Notes: generated from the letters alone by a model not told the origin. 64,000 bases of DNA from HGM04593 sp045631905 (GCA_045631905.1 JAZQVO010000027.1:1-64000); one strand, 5' to 3'. Shown: positions 38,086 through 47,221, numbered from the stretch's first letter. Translations and numbers: made by a program.

Positions 38086-38390
38086 ATCATTCAAAAAAAA
38101 TACAAATTGCAAAACAAGCACACAATCGTGCGAATATGTAAAAGTACTAAGATTTATCAAAAAACAGAAATAATAGACAAAATAAATTTAGCAAAACAGA
38201 CTTATAACACATTACAAGCAGAAAAATAGTATATAAAATTTCTATAATAAATTTAAATTTATGATATTTGCGATAATTTGCGACAAACAAGGTGTCGGCC
38301 GTAAAACACAGCACTCCTTGCCCCCTCGCATACAGGTGTGAACACCACACCCCACACGTGATAAAAATTAAATATTAACACATAATACAC
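38086..38390. other. Divergent intergenic region, endonuclease gene and receptor operon
   Basis: No credible gene. It is AT-rich up to about 38280, then GC-richer (38285-38360). Two TTTG elements (38267-38270 and 38277-38280) resemble -7 boxes for the plus-strand receptor operon but neither fits TAnnTTTG exactly. No anti-sigma or two-component regulator gene is nearby. Confidence 0.4.
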
Positions 38391-41300
38391 ATGAAACACA
38401 TTTTAAAAATCGCAATGCTCTTTTTTGTCGGCCTTGCATGTAGCTATGCTCATGCATTTACCGACGAGAAAGACCCCATTCAAGTCGTTTTTCGATTTGT
38501 AAAAGGGAATGACATGTTCTACGTACCTTGGAACGGTAACGAAACAAGCCTCGAAGCACTTTGCAATGCAATCAAAGAGAACTCAAACGGTTCTGTTTAT
38601 GTCGATGGATACAGCGACACAAAAAACATATCGATGCTTCGTTGTAACCGAGTAAAGTCGGAAATTATTTTGCGCACAGGCGTAACAGAAAGTACCTTTG
38701 TAACAACCAACAACACAGGCGAGCACAACGGACAAAAAGATGTAGTAGTAGTTACCGTTGTAGTGCCCAAAGAGAAAGAGGTTACCTTTATAGAAAAAGA
38801 ACCCACATTTTCAAGCGAAGTTGTCGCAGTAACTCCGGCACGCCCAACCACAGCCGTCACAGCGAGCAAGCAACTTGCAAGCAAAGACACCGTCGCTAAC
38901 GGAACAATAACCATGGTGACACCCGCTTTTGTAACCGAAGGCATCGACAAAGACCAATTTACCTTCACCGAAAACATGCTCGACGAAGACGAAGATGTTA
39001 TTCAAGGAGCATCAGCAATGACTACATCGAGCGACGACTACTTCCTCTCCGAGGTTGGTTACCGTTGGAGCGCCATGCGTTTCAAGGTGCGTGGCTACGA
39101 CTCGCAATACAACAACGTATATGCCAACGGAGTATTGCTCAACGATGCCGAGCGCGGTACATTCAGCTATGGCATGATTGGAGGTCTCAACGATGCGACA
39201 CGCAACCAAGAGAGCAGTACATACCTCGAAAACAGCAATTTCGGATTCAGCAGTGTAGGTGGAGCAAGCAACATAAACATGCGTGCAAGCCAATATGCAG
39301 CAGGCCACAAGATGTCCTTCGTAGCCTGTAACCGCAACTACCTTGCCCGCCTCATGTACACCTACTCAACAGGCCTCATGAACAACGGTTGGGCATTCAC
39401 CCTGTCGGCATCATATCGTTGGGCCAACGAAGGAGTTATCGAAGGCACCTTCTACAACTCACTCGGCTACTATTTGAGCGCACAAAAAGTCATCAACGAG
39501 AAGCACAGCATCTCAATAGCCACATGGGGTTCTCCCACAGAGCGCGGACAACAAGGTGCCGCCACCGAAGAGGCCTACTGGCTCGCCAACAGCCACTACT
39601 ACAACCCCAACTGGGGATACCAAAACGGCGAAAAGCGTAACGCCCGCGTAGTTACATCGTTCGAGCCCACAGCTCTCTTCACATGGGACTACAAGATTGA
39701 CCGCGAAACAAAGCTCACCACATCGGCAGCAGTAAAATACAGCATATATGGCACAACAGCCCTCGGCTGGAACGGCAACGCGGCCGACCCACGCCCCAAT
39801 TACTACAAGAAACTACCCAGCTCGGCCTACAACGTATGGGACCTCACATACTACGACGACCCCTCAAATGCAGCCGAAAAAGAGGACAACATAGCATCGT
39901 GGTGGCAACTCTACAACAACTGGAAAGAGAGCAAAGCCAACCGCCAGCTCGACTGGGACTACATGTACTATGCCAACCGCCAGGCAAATGCCACAGGTGG
40001 CGAGTGCCTCTATTATGTAGAGAGACGTCACAACGACCAACTCATGTTCAGTGCCGGTTCGGTTCTCGACCACGAGTTCAACAAACACCACAAAGCAAAC
40101 ATCGGTATTAACATAAACAGCACCAAAGGCATGCACTACAAGAAGATGGACGACCTTTTGGGTGCAAACAAATATATCGACATCGACAAATTCTCGGTAG
40201 GCGACCACGGAACAAACAGCCTCATCATTCAAAACGATGTAGACAACCCCAACCGTCGCATATACCAAGGCGACAAGTTCGGTTACGACTACGATATATA
40301 TGTAAACAAGGTAAACCTCTTTACACAATACCAGTACGACAAGAACAACATACACTTCTATGCCGGAGCAAACGTAGAGGGAACCACCATGCAACGCGAC
40401 GGTCACATGCGTAACGGCCGTGCCACATACTTCGACGAAAACGGTGTTATGCACGACATATCAAAAGGCAAGAGCAAAACAGCAAAATTCCTCGGTGGCG
40501 GTGCCAAAGCATCATTTATCTGGGACATCAACGGTAACAACAAATTCATGATAGGAGGAGGATATTCACGCATAGCACCCCTCGCCTACAACTCATTCAT
40601 AGCACCCCGTATACGCGAAGATTTTGTTGCCGGCCTCAAAACCGAAGGTATACTCAACGGCGAAGTCTCATATGCAGTAAAATATGGCCCCTTCGCAAGC
40701 AAAGTAAGTGCATTCTACACACAGACCAACGATGCAGTTAAGCAGAGTGCATTCTACAACGACTCCGAAGGCAAGTTCACCTACCTCACCATGACAGGTG
40801 TCGATAGAGCACAGTACGGAGTAGAAGCCTCAATGGTATACAACGTAACATCGGCACTCTCGTTCAACATACTTGCATCACTCACAGAGTCAGAATACAC
40901 AAGCAACACACGTGGCTCACTCATGACCGAGGACCAGCAACAGCTCAGCAACAACCAGGCGATAGTTTACATGGACGGTGCAAAAGTAGGCGGTTCGCCC
41001 CTCACAGCAGTGAGCTTTGGAGTAGACTATAATGTAAACGGCTGGTATTTGAGCGCAAACCTCAACTACTACGACCGCATATATGTGAGCCCCTCGCTCT
41101 ATGCACGCTTGGAAAACATAGCCAAGGTCGATGGAGGTTACGACGCAAACGGCAACCCCACATCGAAGCTGAACATACCCTCACAATTTAAGGGCGACGG
41201 CGGTTTCATGCTCGATGCCTCTATCGGCAAGAGCATAAACCTCAAAGGAGGCAAATGCCTTAACATCAACCTAAGCCTAAGCAACATACTCAACAACGAG

Positions 41301-41444
41301 GATATGGTTACAGGCGGTTACGAGCAAAACCGTGGCGACCTCAACGAGGACAACGAAAAGAGAACCTATGTATTCTCAAAGAACCCGTTCCTATATTATG
41401 CTAACGCATTCAACGCATACCTGAACATAGGACTACGTTTCTAA
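38391..41444 (+). CDS. TonB-dependent receptor with N-terminal OmpA-like domain
   Basis: 1017 residues. A signal peptide (1-22, SYAHAFT) is followed by a domain at about 28-130 that looks OmpA-like (VYVDGYSDTKNISMLRCNRV recalls the OmpA v-x-G-y-x-D...N...R pattern) instead of the usual carboxypeptidase-regulatory domain. A Thr/Val-rich linker (about 130-190) leads to a plug (about 195-300, with RVRGYDSQ-type sequence) and a large barrel ending GLRF. By family it imports a ligand across the outer membrane with TonB energy. No SusD-like partner is present; instead two lipoprotein genes follow in the same operon. Substrate unknown. Confidence 0.85.
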   Translation: MKHILKIAMLFFVGLACSYAHAFTDEKDPIQVVFRFVKGNDMFYVPWNGNETSLEALCNAIKENSNGSVYVDGYSDTKNISMLRCNRVKSEIILRTGVTESTFVTTNNTGEHNGQKDVVVVTVVVPKEKEVTFIEKEPTFSSEVVAVTPARPTTAVTASKQLASKDTVANGTITMVTPAFVTEGIDKDQFTFTENMLDEDEDVIQGASAMTTSSDDYFLSEVGYRWSAMRFKVRGYDSQYNNVYANGVLLNDAERGTFSYGMIGGLNDATRNQESSTYLENSNFGFSSVGGASNINMRASQYAAGHKMSFVACNRNYLARLMYTYSTGLMNNGWAFTLSASYRWANEGVIEGTFYNSLGYYLSAQKVINEKHSISIATWGSPTERGQQGAATEEAYWLANSHYYNPNWGYQNGEKRNARVVTSFEPTALFTWDYKIDRETKLTTSAAVKYSIYGTTALGWNGNAADPRPNYYKKLPSSAYNVWDLTYYDDPSNAAEKEDNIASWWQLYNNWKESKANRQLDWDYMYYANRQANATGGECLYYVERRHNDQLMFSAGSVLDHEFNKHHKANIGININSTKGMHYKKMDDLLGANKYIDIDKFSVGDHGTNSLIIQNDVDNPNRRIYQGDKFGYDYDIYVNKVNLFTQYQYDKNNIHFYAGANVEGTTMQRDGHMRNGRATYFDENGVMHDISKGKSKTAKFLGGGAKASFIWDINGNNKFMIGGGYSRIAPLAYNSFIAPRIREDFVAGLKTEGILNGEVSYAVKYGPFASKVSAFYTQTNDAVKQSAFYNDSEGKFTYLTMTGVDRAQYGVEASMVYNVTSALSFNILASLTESEYTSNTRGSLMTEDQQQLSNNQAIVYMDGAKVGGSPLTAVSFGVDYNVNGWYLSANLNYYDRIYVSPSLYARLENIAKVDGGYDANGNPTSKLNIPSQFKGDGGFMLDASIGKSINLKGGKCLNINLSLSNILNNEDMVTGGYEQNRGDLNEDNEKRTYVFSKNPFLYYANAFNAYLNIGLRF

Positions 41445-41465
41445 AAACAAAGGAGGAAGATTATT

Positions 41466-42308
41466 ATGAAAACAATAAAAAACATATTTTTAATGGGCTT
41501 GGCACTATTCACCTTTGCATCGTGCATGAACGAATTTGATGCCCCCTATTTTGAGAACCCTCCTTATGGAAACAACACCATAGGAGAGGCCAACATGACC
41601 ATTACCGAGTTTAAAGAAAAATACAAAAAAGAACTTTTAGCATCGGCACCTACCGAGATCACCGAAAATATAATATTAAAAGGTGTAGTGGTAGCCAACG
41701 ACGAAACAGGTAACGTCTACAAACAATTAGTAATTAACGACGGCAACGATGCCATAATCCTTGGTGTAAACACATCGGGCCTCTACGCCACCCTGCCCAT
41801 AGGCCAAATGATATTAATAGACTGCAAAGGCCTTGCCATGGGAGGCTACTGCTACCTGCCACAGATAGGCGTGCCCTACAACACACAAAAGTACGGCATA
41901 CAGATAGGTCGCATGAGCGAAAAAACATTCAAGGAACACATCAAAATCGTAGGCGAGCCCAACCCTTATTACAGCGACCTTGTACCCATGGAGCTCACAG
42001 CAGAGTACCTTGCCGACAACAAAAACAAAGACCTCTGCCCCACCTATGTAATAATGAGAGGCGTTGAGTTCAAAGAGGCCGACGGCAAAGCGATATATGT
42101 TCCTGGCGACGACATCGAAGAGAGACACGTCAATTTAGGCGGTAAAGAGATAATCTTCCGCCTTAGCAACTACGCCGACTTTGCCAAGGAGGTCATGCCC
42201 ACAGGCAAGCTCGACATAAAAGGCGTTCTCACACGCTACAAAACCAATTCAAAAGACGTTTGGCAGTTCATGCTCAGCTCCACCGCCGACATAACCCCTG
42301 CCGAATAA
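41466..42308 (+). CDS. DUF5689 lipoprotein
   Basis: 280 residues. A lipoprotein signal (LFTFASC, Cys20) is followed by DUF5689, an OB-fold-type domain: the ILKGVVVANDETGNVYKQLV strand pair, DAIILGVN and a late KGVLTRY. In Bacteroidota this family is often encoded beside TonB receptors and secreted nucleases. It would be anchored on the outer membrane and may bind ligand for the receptor encoded just upstream (21-base gap). The family link is from memory; ligand is not known. Confidence 0.8.
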   Translation: MKTIKNIFLMGLALFTFASCMNEFDAPYFENPPYGNNTIGEANMTITEFKEKYKKELLASAPTEITENIILKGVVVANDETGNVYKQLVINDGNDAIILGVNTSGLYATLPIGQMILIDCKGLAMGGYCYLPQIGVPYNTQKYGIQIGRMSEKTFKEHIKIVGEPNPYYSDLVPMELTAEYLADNKNKDLCPTYVIMRGVEFKEADGKAIYVPGDDIEERHVNLGGKEIIFRLSNYADFAKEVMPTGKLDIKGVLTRYKTNSKDVWQFMLSSTADITPAE

Positions 42309-42355
42309 ATAAAGAAAAGACAAACAAAGAATAATAACACAAAAAAAATAAAACA

Positions 42356-44305
42356 ATGAAAAATTTAAAGTATCTATTCATTGCAACATTGTCACTGTTC
42401 TGTTTCAGTGCATGTGAAGATGTGCCCGAGCCCTACACCATTCCGGGCATGCAAGGAGGCGCCGGAGGCAGCCAAGAAGGTATAATTTACGAAGAAAACT
42501 TTGCAAGCAGTTTGGGAAGTTTCACCCAAAGCACAAACGAGCAAAACGTAAATTGGATTATTGATTACAACAGTGCATGTATATCGGGTTACGACAAGGA
42601 AAGCAGCACACGACACGCTGCCGAAAACTACCTTATATCACCCGCGATAGACCTCACAGGCAAAGACGCGGTATACCTTTCGGTAAACTACGCCATAGGT
42701 TACATGGTAACAAATGTAGCTAACGAATGCCACAAAATCTTTGTAAGTAGCGACTACGCCGGCGATGTAAGCAAAGCCACATGGACCGAGTTGGCGTTCA
42801 CCCCCCAAGGAAACACAAGCGGAAGCTTCGTTTTTGTTGAAGATAACATAGACCTCCCCGCAAGCGTACTTGGCAAAAGCAAGGTACACGTTGCCTTCCG
42901 TTACAAATCTACCACAACAGAAGCCAGCACATGGGAAATTAAATCCATGTCTGTGAACGAAGGCACCGCGCCCGAAAAAGAAGAGGTAGAAGCAAAAGAG
43001 ATAACCGTAGCACAAGCCATAGCCTCAAACTCAGGTCTGGCCATCGTAAAAGGATATATAGTTGGATTTATCGACGGCAAGAGCATCGATGGAGCACAAT
43101 TCAGCAGTGCCGCCACAGTAGAGACAAACATCATCATCGCCGACAACCCCGACGAGAGCGATATCTCCAAATGTTTGCCCGTTCAGCTACCAAGTGGCGA
43201 TGTTCGTAACAAAGTAAACCTCAAAAGCAACCCCGGCAACTACAAGAAACTAGTATTCCTCACCGGAAACTTAGAGAAATACTTTGGTGCTGCAGGTTTG
43301 AAGAGCGTTACAAAAGCCATGTTCGAAGGTGAAGAAGAAGGCGAAGGCAACACAGGCGAAGGCGATAAAGAGGAGCCCACAGGCAAAATCTACCTCAACG
43401 AAACATTTGCCAACGACCTCGGCTCTTTCACAACCGCACAGATTGTAGACGACTACGCTTGGAAGCACGAAGTATACCAAAACAAAGCCTACGCCAAGGT
43501 TTCGGGCTATGCCAACAACGCAAGCCAAGAGGCAGAGAGCTGGCTCATCTCACCCTCTATCGATCTAAGCAACGAAACATCGGCAGTCATCACATTCGAC
43601 TATGTAATTAACAAAGGCGAAGCAAGCCTTGCGGCAACCAACCACCAGTTGATGATTACCGACAACTACACAGGCGATTTCTTCATCACAGAGTGGAAAG
43701 CCATCGACTTTGGTGCAACCAACGACAACACATGGAACTTCCGTAGCGCAAAAGCCACAATCCCCGCAGAGATGATGGGCAAGAGCAATGTTGTAATAGC
43801 ATTCAAATACACATCTACAACAAGCGCATCGAGCACATGGGAGCTGAACAACGTAGTTGTTGCAGGTAGCGAAGGCGGTGAAGGCGGTAACACAGGCAAC
43901 GAAGGCGAAGGCGGTAACGACGATAACGAAGGCGACACACCCTCGCAAGAAGAAGAAGTCCTGACAGTAGCCCAGCTCATTGCAGCCTACAACAACGGCA
44001 CAACAGGTGCCACAAAGGTAACAGGCTACATCGTCGGAACATCAGAGGTTAATAAGCCGGCATACACACCCATCTTTGGTACCGACAAAGCTTCGAACAC
44101 CAACATTTTGCTTGCCGACAGCCCCAACGAGACAGACGGCAATAAATGTATCCCCGTTCAGTTGCCCCAAGGTAGCATCAGATCAGATTTGAATATACAG
44201 GCCCACCCCGAAAATATCGGAAAGAAAGTTACCTTGACCGGCGAAATACTTAAATACTACAAAATGGCAGGATTAAAGAATACATCAGCATACGTGTTCG
44301 AGTAA
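42356..44305 (+). CDS. Lipoprotein with duplicated choice-of-anchor J and DUF6359-type domains
   Basis: 649 residues. A lipoprotein signal (FCFSAC, Cys20) precedes two tandem copies of the same two-domain unit. Each unit has a jelly-roll of the choice-of-anchor J type (about 42-203 and 346-507; both contain a YLISPAIDL or WLISPSIDL strand) and an OB-fold-like DUF6359/YhcR-type domain (about 212-323 and 538-649; both contain GYIVG then CLPVQLP or CIPVQLP). Gly/Glu-rich linkers join them. YhcR-type OB domains occur in extracellular nucleases. It is the last gene of the receptor operon and is probably surface-exposed. Confidence 0.82.
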   Translation: MKNLKYLFIATLSLFCFSACEDVPEPYTIPGMQGGAGGSQEGIIYEENFASSLGSFTQSTNEQNVNWIIDYNSACISGYDKESSTRHAAENYLISPAIDLTGKDAVYLSVNYAIGYMVTNVANECHKIFVSSDYAGDVSKATWTELAFTPQGNTSGSFVFVEDNIDLPASVLGKSKVHVAFRYKSTTTEASTWEIKSMSVNEGTAPEKEEVEAKEITVAQAIASNSGLAIVKGYIVGFIDGKSIDGAQFSSAATVETNIIIADNPDESDISKCLPVQLPSGDVRNKVNLKSNPGNYKKLVFLTGNLEKYFGAAGLKSVTKAMFEGEEEGEGNTGEGDKEEPTGKIYLNETFANDLGSFTTAQIVDDYAWKHEVYQNKAYAKVSGYANNASQEAESWLISPSIDLSNETSAVITFDYVINKGEASLAATNHQLMITDNYTGDFFITEWKAIDFGATNDNTWNFRSAKATIPAEMMGKSNVVIAFKYTSTTSASSTWELNNVVVAGSEGGEGGNTGNEGEGGNDDNEGDTPSQEEEVLTVAQLIAAYNNGTTGATKVTGYIVGTSEVNKPAYTPIFGTDKASNTNILLADSPNETDGNKCIPVQLPQGSIRSDLNIQAHPENIGKKVTLTGEILKYYKMAGLKNTSAYVFE

Positions 44306-44324
44306 TAACCAGCCACATATAATC

Positions 44325-44362
44325 ACAAATAGGCGTTGCTTTGCAAAGCAACGCCTATTTGT
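44325..44362 (+). terminator. 38-bp perfect palindromic terminator of the receptor operon
   Basis: A perfect 38-base palindrome centred on GC (44343-44344). Its outer arms (ACAAATAGG/CCTATTTGT) are the same as the outer arms of the 27952-28003 terminator. It lies 19 bases after the last gene of the operon. Confidence 0.8.
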
Positions 44363-44422
44363 ATATAAACCGTCACCGATAGATAAAAGGAGCAAGAAAA
44401 GAGAATAATTTCCTATTGAAAA

Positions 44423-44454
44423 TTGGCTATATATCGCACAAAGAGCTATCTTCG
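44423..44454 (+). promoter_or_regulatory. fabG promoter
   Basis: TTG at 44423-44425 and TATCTTCG at 44447-44454 with 21 bases between fit the -33/-7 form with one change in the -7 box. The start codon is 27 bases downstream. Confidence 0.55.
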
Positions 44455-44481
44455 CACAAAAGAATCACAAAAAGCAAGAAC

Positions 44482-45228
44482 ATGAAAATATTAGAAGGTA
44501 AAGTCGCACTTGTCACAGGTGCCACACGAGGTATAGGCCGTGCAATAGCAGTAAAATTTGCCGAGTCGGGAGCAAACGTAGCGTTCACCTACCGACAGAT
44601 AAACAACAACGCGCAAGAGCTCATAGACGAGCTCACAGCCATGGGAGTAACATGCAAGGGCTATGCAGCCGATGCGTCGGACTACACCGCAACAGAAGAG
44701 ACCGTGAAACAAGTGCTCGCCGATTTTGGCAGAATAGATATTTTGGTAAACAACGCCGGCATAACAAAAGACGGCATGCTCATGCGCATGAGCGAAGAGC
44801 AGTGGGACAGCGTAATAAACGTGAACCTTAAATCGGCCTTCAACTTCACACGCGCCGTAGTACCCGCCATGGCCAAACAACGTGCAGGCAGCATCATATA
44901 CATGACCTCTATCGTGGGCGAGCATGGCAATGCAGGCCAGTGCAACTATTCGGCATCAAAAGCCGGAGTTATAGGCCTCGCAAAATCGGTAGCAAAAGAG
45001 ATGGGCCCCCGTGGAATAAGAGCCAACTGCATTGCACCCGGTTTCATACTCACAGACATGACCTCGGCCATACCCGAAGAGATGCGCGAAGCATGGGCAA
45101 AGAACATACCCCTGCGTCGTGCGGGCCAGCCCGAAGATGTTGCAAACGTAGCACTCTTCCTCGCCGGCGACCTCTCATCATATGTCAGTGGTCAGGTTAT
45201 CAACTGCTGTGGTGCCATGAGTTGCTGA
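44482..45228 (+). CDS. fabG: 3-oxoacyl-[ACP] reductase
   Basis: 248 residues from the ATG at 44482. It is a short-chain dehydrogenase/reductase: TGATRGIG for NADPH binding near residues 11-18, NNAGI, a catalytic Ser in YMTSIVGEHG, and Tyr-x3-Lys in YSASKAG. The C-terminal VSGQVINCCGAMSC resembles the Bacteroidetes FabG end. It reduces 3-oxoacyl-ACP in fatty-acid elongation. It is a single-gene unit between the receptor operon and convergent pyrG, with a long terminator after it. A related SDR role cannot be excluded but FabG is the best fit. Confidence 0.9.
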   Translation: MKILEGKVALVTGATRGIGRAIAVKFAESGANVAFTYRQINNNAQELIDELTAMGVTCKGYAADASDYTATEETVKQVLADFGRIDILVNNAGITKDGMLMRMSEEQWDSVINVNLKSAFNFTRAVVPAMAKQRAGSIIYMTSIVGEHGNAGQCNYSASKAGVIGLAKSVAKEMGPRGIRANCIAPGFILTDMTSAIPEEMREAWAKNIPLRRAGQPEDVANVALFLAGDLSSYVSGQVINCCGAMSC

Positions 45229-45244
45229 TAAGGCATAGCTTTAA

Positions 45245-45290
45245 TAAACGCCAAGCGGGGTTCCTTGCAAGGAACACCGCTTGGCGTTTA
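45245..45290. terminator. Bidirectional terminator between fabG and pyrG
   Basis: A 46-base near-perfect palindrome (23-base arms, one mismatch, no spacer), with a T-rich tail toward pyrG and an A-rich one toward fabG. It lies between the two convergent stop codons. Confidence 0.8.
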
Positions 45291-45302
45291 TATGTAAATA
45301 GA

Positions 45303-46907
45303 TTACTCTTTATTAGCTATTACATGCTTTACAAACTCCATAACAAGAGGAGAGGGATGCAACACAGTGCTCGAATACTGAGGCTCGTAAATAACACCCA
45401 CGTACCAATCGCAAGAGGGGGACTCAACAATATCCACAAGGCCCGACTCGGGGTGAATACCTGTACATTTGAGACCTGCGTTCTCAAGCTCCTCTCGATA
45501 CTCGATATTCAACTCGTAACGGTGATAGTGACGCTCCGTAACCTTCTCCACGCCATAAGCCACATGAGCCTTGGAGCCTGCCACAATTTCAGTATCATAA
45601 CCACCGCGACGCATTGTACCAAAGGGGTTGCCAACGCTCTTCAAATCCTCCATAATATCCACAATCTTGTGAGAGGTCTTGTCGTCCATCTCATAACTGC
45701 TTGCATCTTTATAGCCCAAGAGAGTGCGAGCACACTCAATAGCCATCACCTGCATACCCAAACCAATACCGAGAGTAATTTTGTTATTCTCGCGACAATA
45801 TTTTGCCGCAACAACCTTACCCTCGAAACCGCGAGGACCTACACCGGGACATATAATGTAACCGTCCATGCCTTTCAACATTTCGGCAACATTCTCCTCG
45901 TTAATCTTCTCGCTGTTTATAAAGTGAGGTTTTATTTTGCAGTCGTTGTAAGCACCACACTGCGAAAGACTCTCGTGGATACTCTTATAAGCATCTTGCA
46001 AGTCATACTTACCTACAAGACCTATATTTATTATTCTCTTCGCATTCTTTCTGCGCTCAACAAACGAACGCCAAGGAGCCAAAGCAGGTGTCTCGCCCAC
46101 CTCTTCGCCTGTAAGGGTAAGGATAGCAGTGTCCAAGCCCTGCTCCTGCATCTTGATGGGTACCTCATAGATAGAGGGAACATCTAAGCTCTGCACCACG
46201 CAGTCGGGGCGCACATTACAGAAACTTGCAACCTTTTTGCACAAACCCTGACTTAACTTATGCTCGGCACGGAGAACAAGACAGTCGGGCTGAATACCAA
46301 GGCTCTGCAACTGCTTCACAGAGTGCTGTGTAGGCTTTGTTTTCAACTCGCCCGCAGCCGACAAATAGGGAACATATGTAAGATGCACGCACACAGCCTT
46401 GTTACCAAGTTCCCATTTAAGCTGGCGCATAGCCTCCAAGAAGGGAAGGCCCTCAATATCGCCCACAGTACCACCAATCTCGGTAATCACAAAATCGTAC
46501 TTATCCTTTGTGCTCATACGTTTCATTTTGCGCTTTATCTCGTCGGTAATATGAGGTATCACCTGCACGGTTTTTCCAAGATACTCGCCACGACGCTCCT
46601 TCTCTATCACCTCGCTATAAATGCGACCTGTGGTGAAGGTGTTCCAACGAGTGGTTTTAATATCGGTAAAACGCTCATAGTGACCAAGGTCGAGGTCGGC
46701 CTCGTGACCATCTATGGTAATATAGCACTCACCATGCTCCTGCGGGTTAAGTGTTCCTGGAGAAACATTGATGTAAGGATCGAATTTCTGGATTGTGATT
46801 TTATACCCTCTTGCCTGCAAAAGTTTACCAAGCGAAGCAGAGATTATACCTTTACCGAGAGATGAGGCAACGCCACCGGTAACAAAGATGAATTTAGTTT
46901 CAGCCAT
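45303..46907 (-). CDS. pyrG: CTP synthase with a degenerate glutaminase domain
   Basis: 534 residues from the ATG at 46907. The N-terminal synthase domain is intact: GGVASSLGKG, KFDPYINVSPGT, DLDLGHYERF and EIGGTVGDIE. It converts UTP to CTP with ATP. The C-terminal class I glutamine amidotransferase domain has lost its catalytic triad: the nucleophile position in GIxLGMQ is Gly382 (codon GGT), and the usual His and Glu of HPE are Glu508 and Gln510. The oxyanion region PGGFG reads PGVGP. Glutamine hydrolysis should therefore fail, leaving ammonia as nitrogen source. A long frame to 47078 is not the real start because the promoter lies within it. Confidence 0.95.
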   Translation of the reverse strand: MAETKFIFVTGGVASSLGKGIISASLGKLLQARGYKITIQKFDPYINVSPGTLNPQEHGECYITIDGHEADLDLGHYERFTDIKTTRWNTFTTGRIYSEVIEKERRGEYLGKTVQVIPHITDEIKRKMKRMSTKDKYDFVITEIGGTVGDIEGLPFLEAMRQLKWELGNKAVCVHLTYVPYLSAAGELKTKPTQHSVKQLQSLGIQPDCLVLRAEHKLSQGLCKKVASFCNVRPDCVVQSLDVPSIYEVPIKMQEQGLDTAILTLTGEEVGETPALAPWRSFVERRKNAKRIINIGLVGKYDLQDAYKSIHESLSQCGAYNDCKIKPHFINSEKINEENVAEMLKGMDGYIICPGVGPRGFEGKVVAAKYCRENNKITLGIGLGMQVMAIECARTLLGYKDASSYEMDDKTSHKIVDIMEDLKSVGNPFGTMRRGGYDTEIVAGSKAHVAYGVEKVTERHYHRYELNIEYREELENAGLKCTGIHPESGLVDIVESPSCDWYVGVIYEPQYSSTVLHPSPLVMEFVKHVIANKE

Positions 46908-46939
46908 ATAAGAAGTTTGTATTAAATTATCAAAATTAT

Positions 46940-47011
46940 TGTCCAAACCCCGGCTCTGCTTACACAAAGCCACATATGCTCGGTTCCCTCGCTTACCTAT
47001 GGCTTTGGACA
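46940..47011 (-). promoter_or_regulatory. pyrG leader with two competing stems
   Basis: The 5' end of the pyrG transcript (about 47011-47000) can pair in two exclusive ways: TGTCCAAA with TTTGGACA (46940-46947), or CAAAGCCA with TGGCTTTG (46964-46971). Both use overlapping bases of the same 5' segment. Confidence 0.4.
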
Positions 47012-47013
47012 TA

Positions 47014-47021
47014 CAAAGATA
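47014..47021 (-). promoter_or_regulatory. pyrG promoter -7 box
   Basis: On the minus strand TATCTTTG (47021-47014) is an exact match to TAnnTTTG. No -33 TTG lies at the standard distance. The leader would be about 100 bases. Confidence 0.6.
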
Positions 47022-47221
47022 GTGCAAGACAAGAGCAATACAAAATAAATTTATATTTTTTAGAAAATAAAAATTCAAAAGAGCCTGTTGTCAAAAAGCA
47101 CGGCACAAGGCCCATTCTCCAAAATAATTGAGGAGCAACAAGTTAAAGAAAGAGGCAACAAAACCTGTTTTTTTATGGTTGTTCCTCTATTAAAACTATT
47201 TTTAAATCACCATGGCACCGG

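Noticed and set aside
38285..38360. A small RNA or riboswitch upstream of the TonB receptor
   Set aside because: Only short, weak inverted repeats are present and no known riboswitch core was recognised.
38391..44305. A SusC/SusD polysaccharide utilisation locus
   Set aside because: There is no SusD-like gene, no glycoside hydrolase and no regulator in the operon; the lipoproteins are DUF5689 and DUF6359 types.
44940..46187. A 415-codon plus-strand frame across fabG and pyrG
   Set aside because: It is antisense to pyrG, has no recognisable domain, and crosses the fabG stop and a terminator.
46908..47078. N-terminal extension of the pyrG frame by 57 codons
   Set aside because: The extension crosses the -7 box at 47014-47021, and the family starts at MAETKFIFVTGG (46907).
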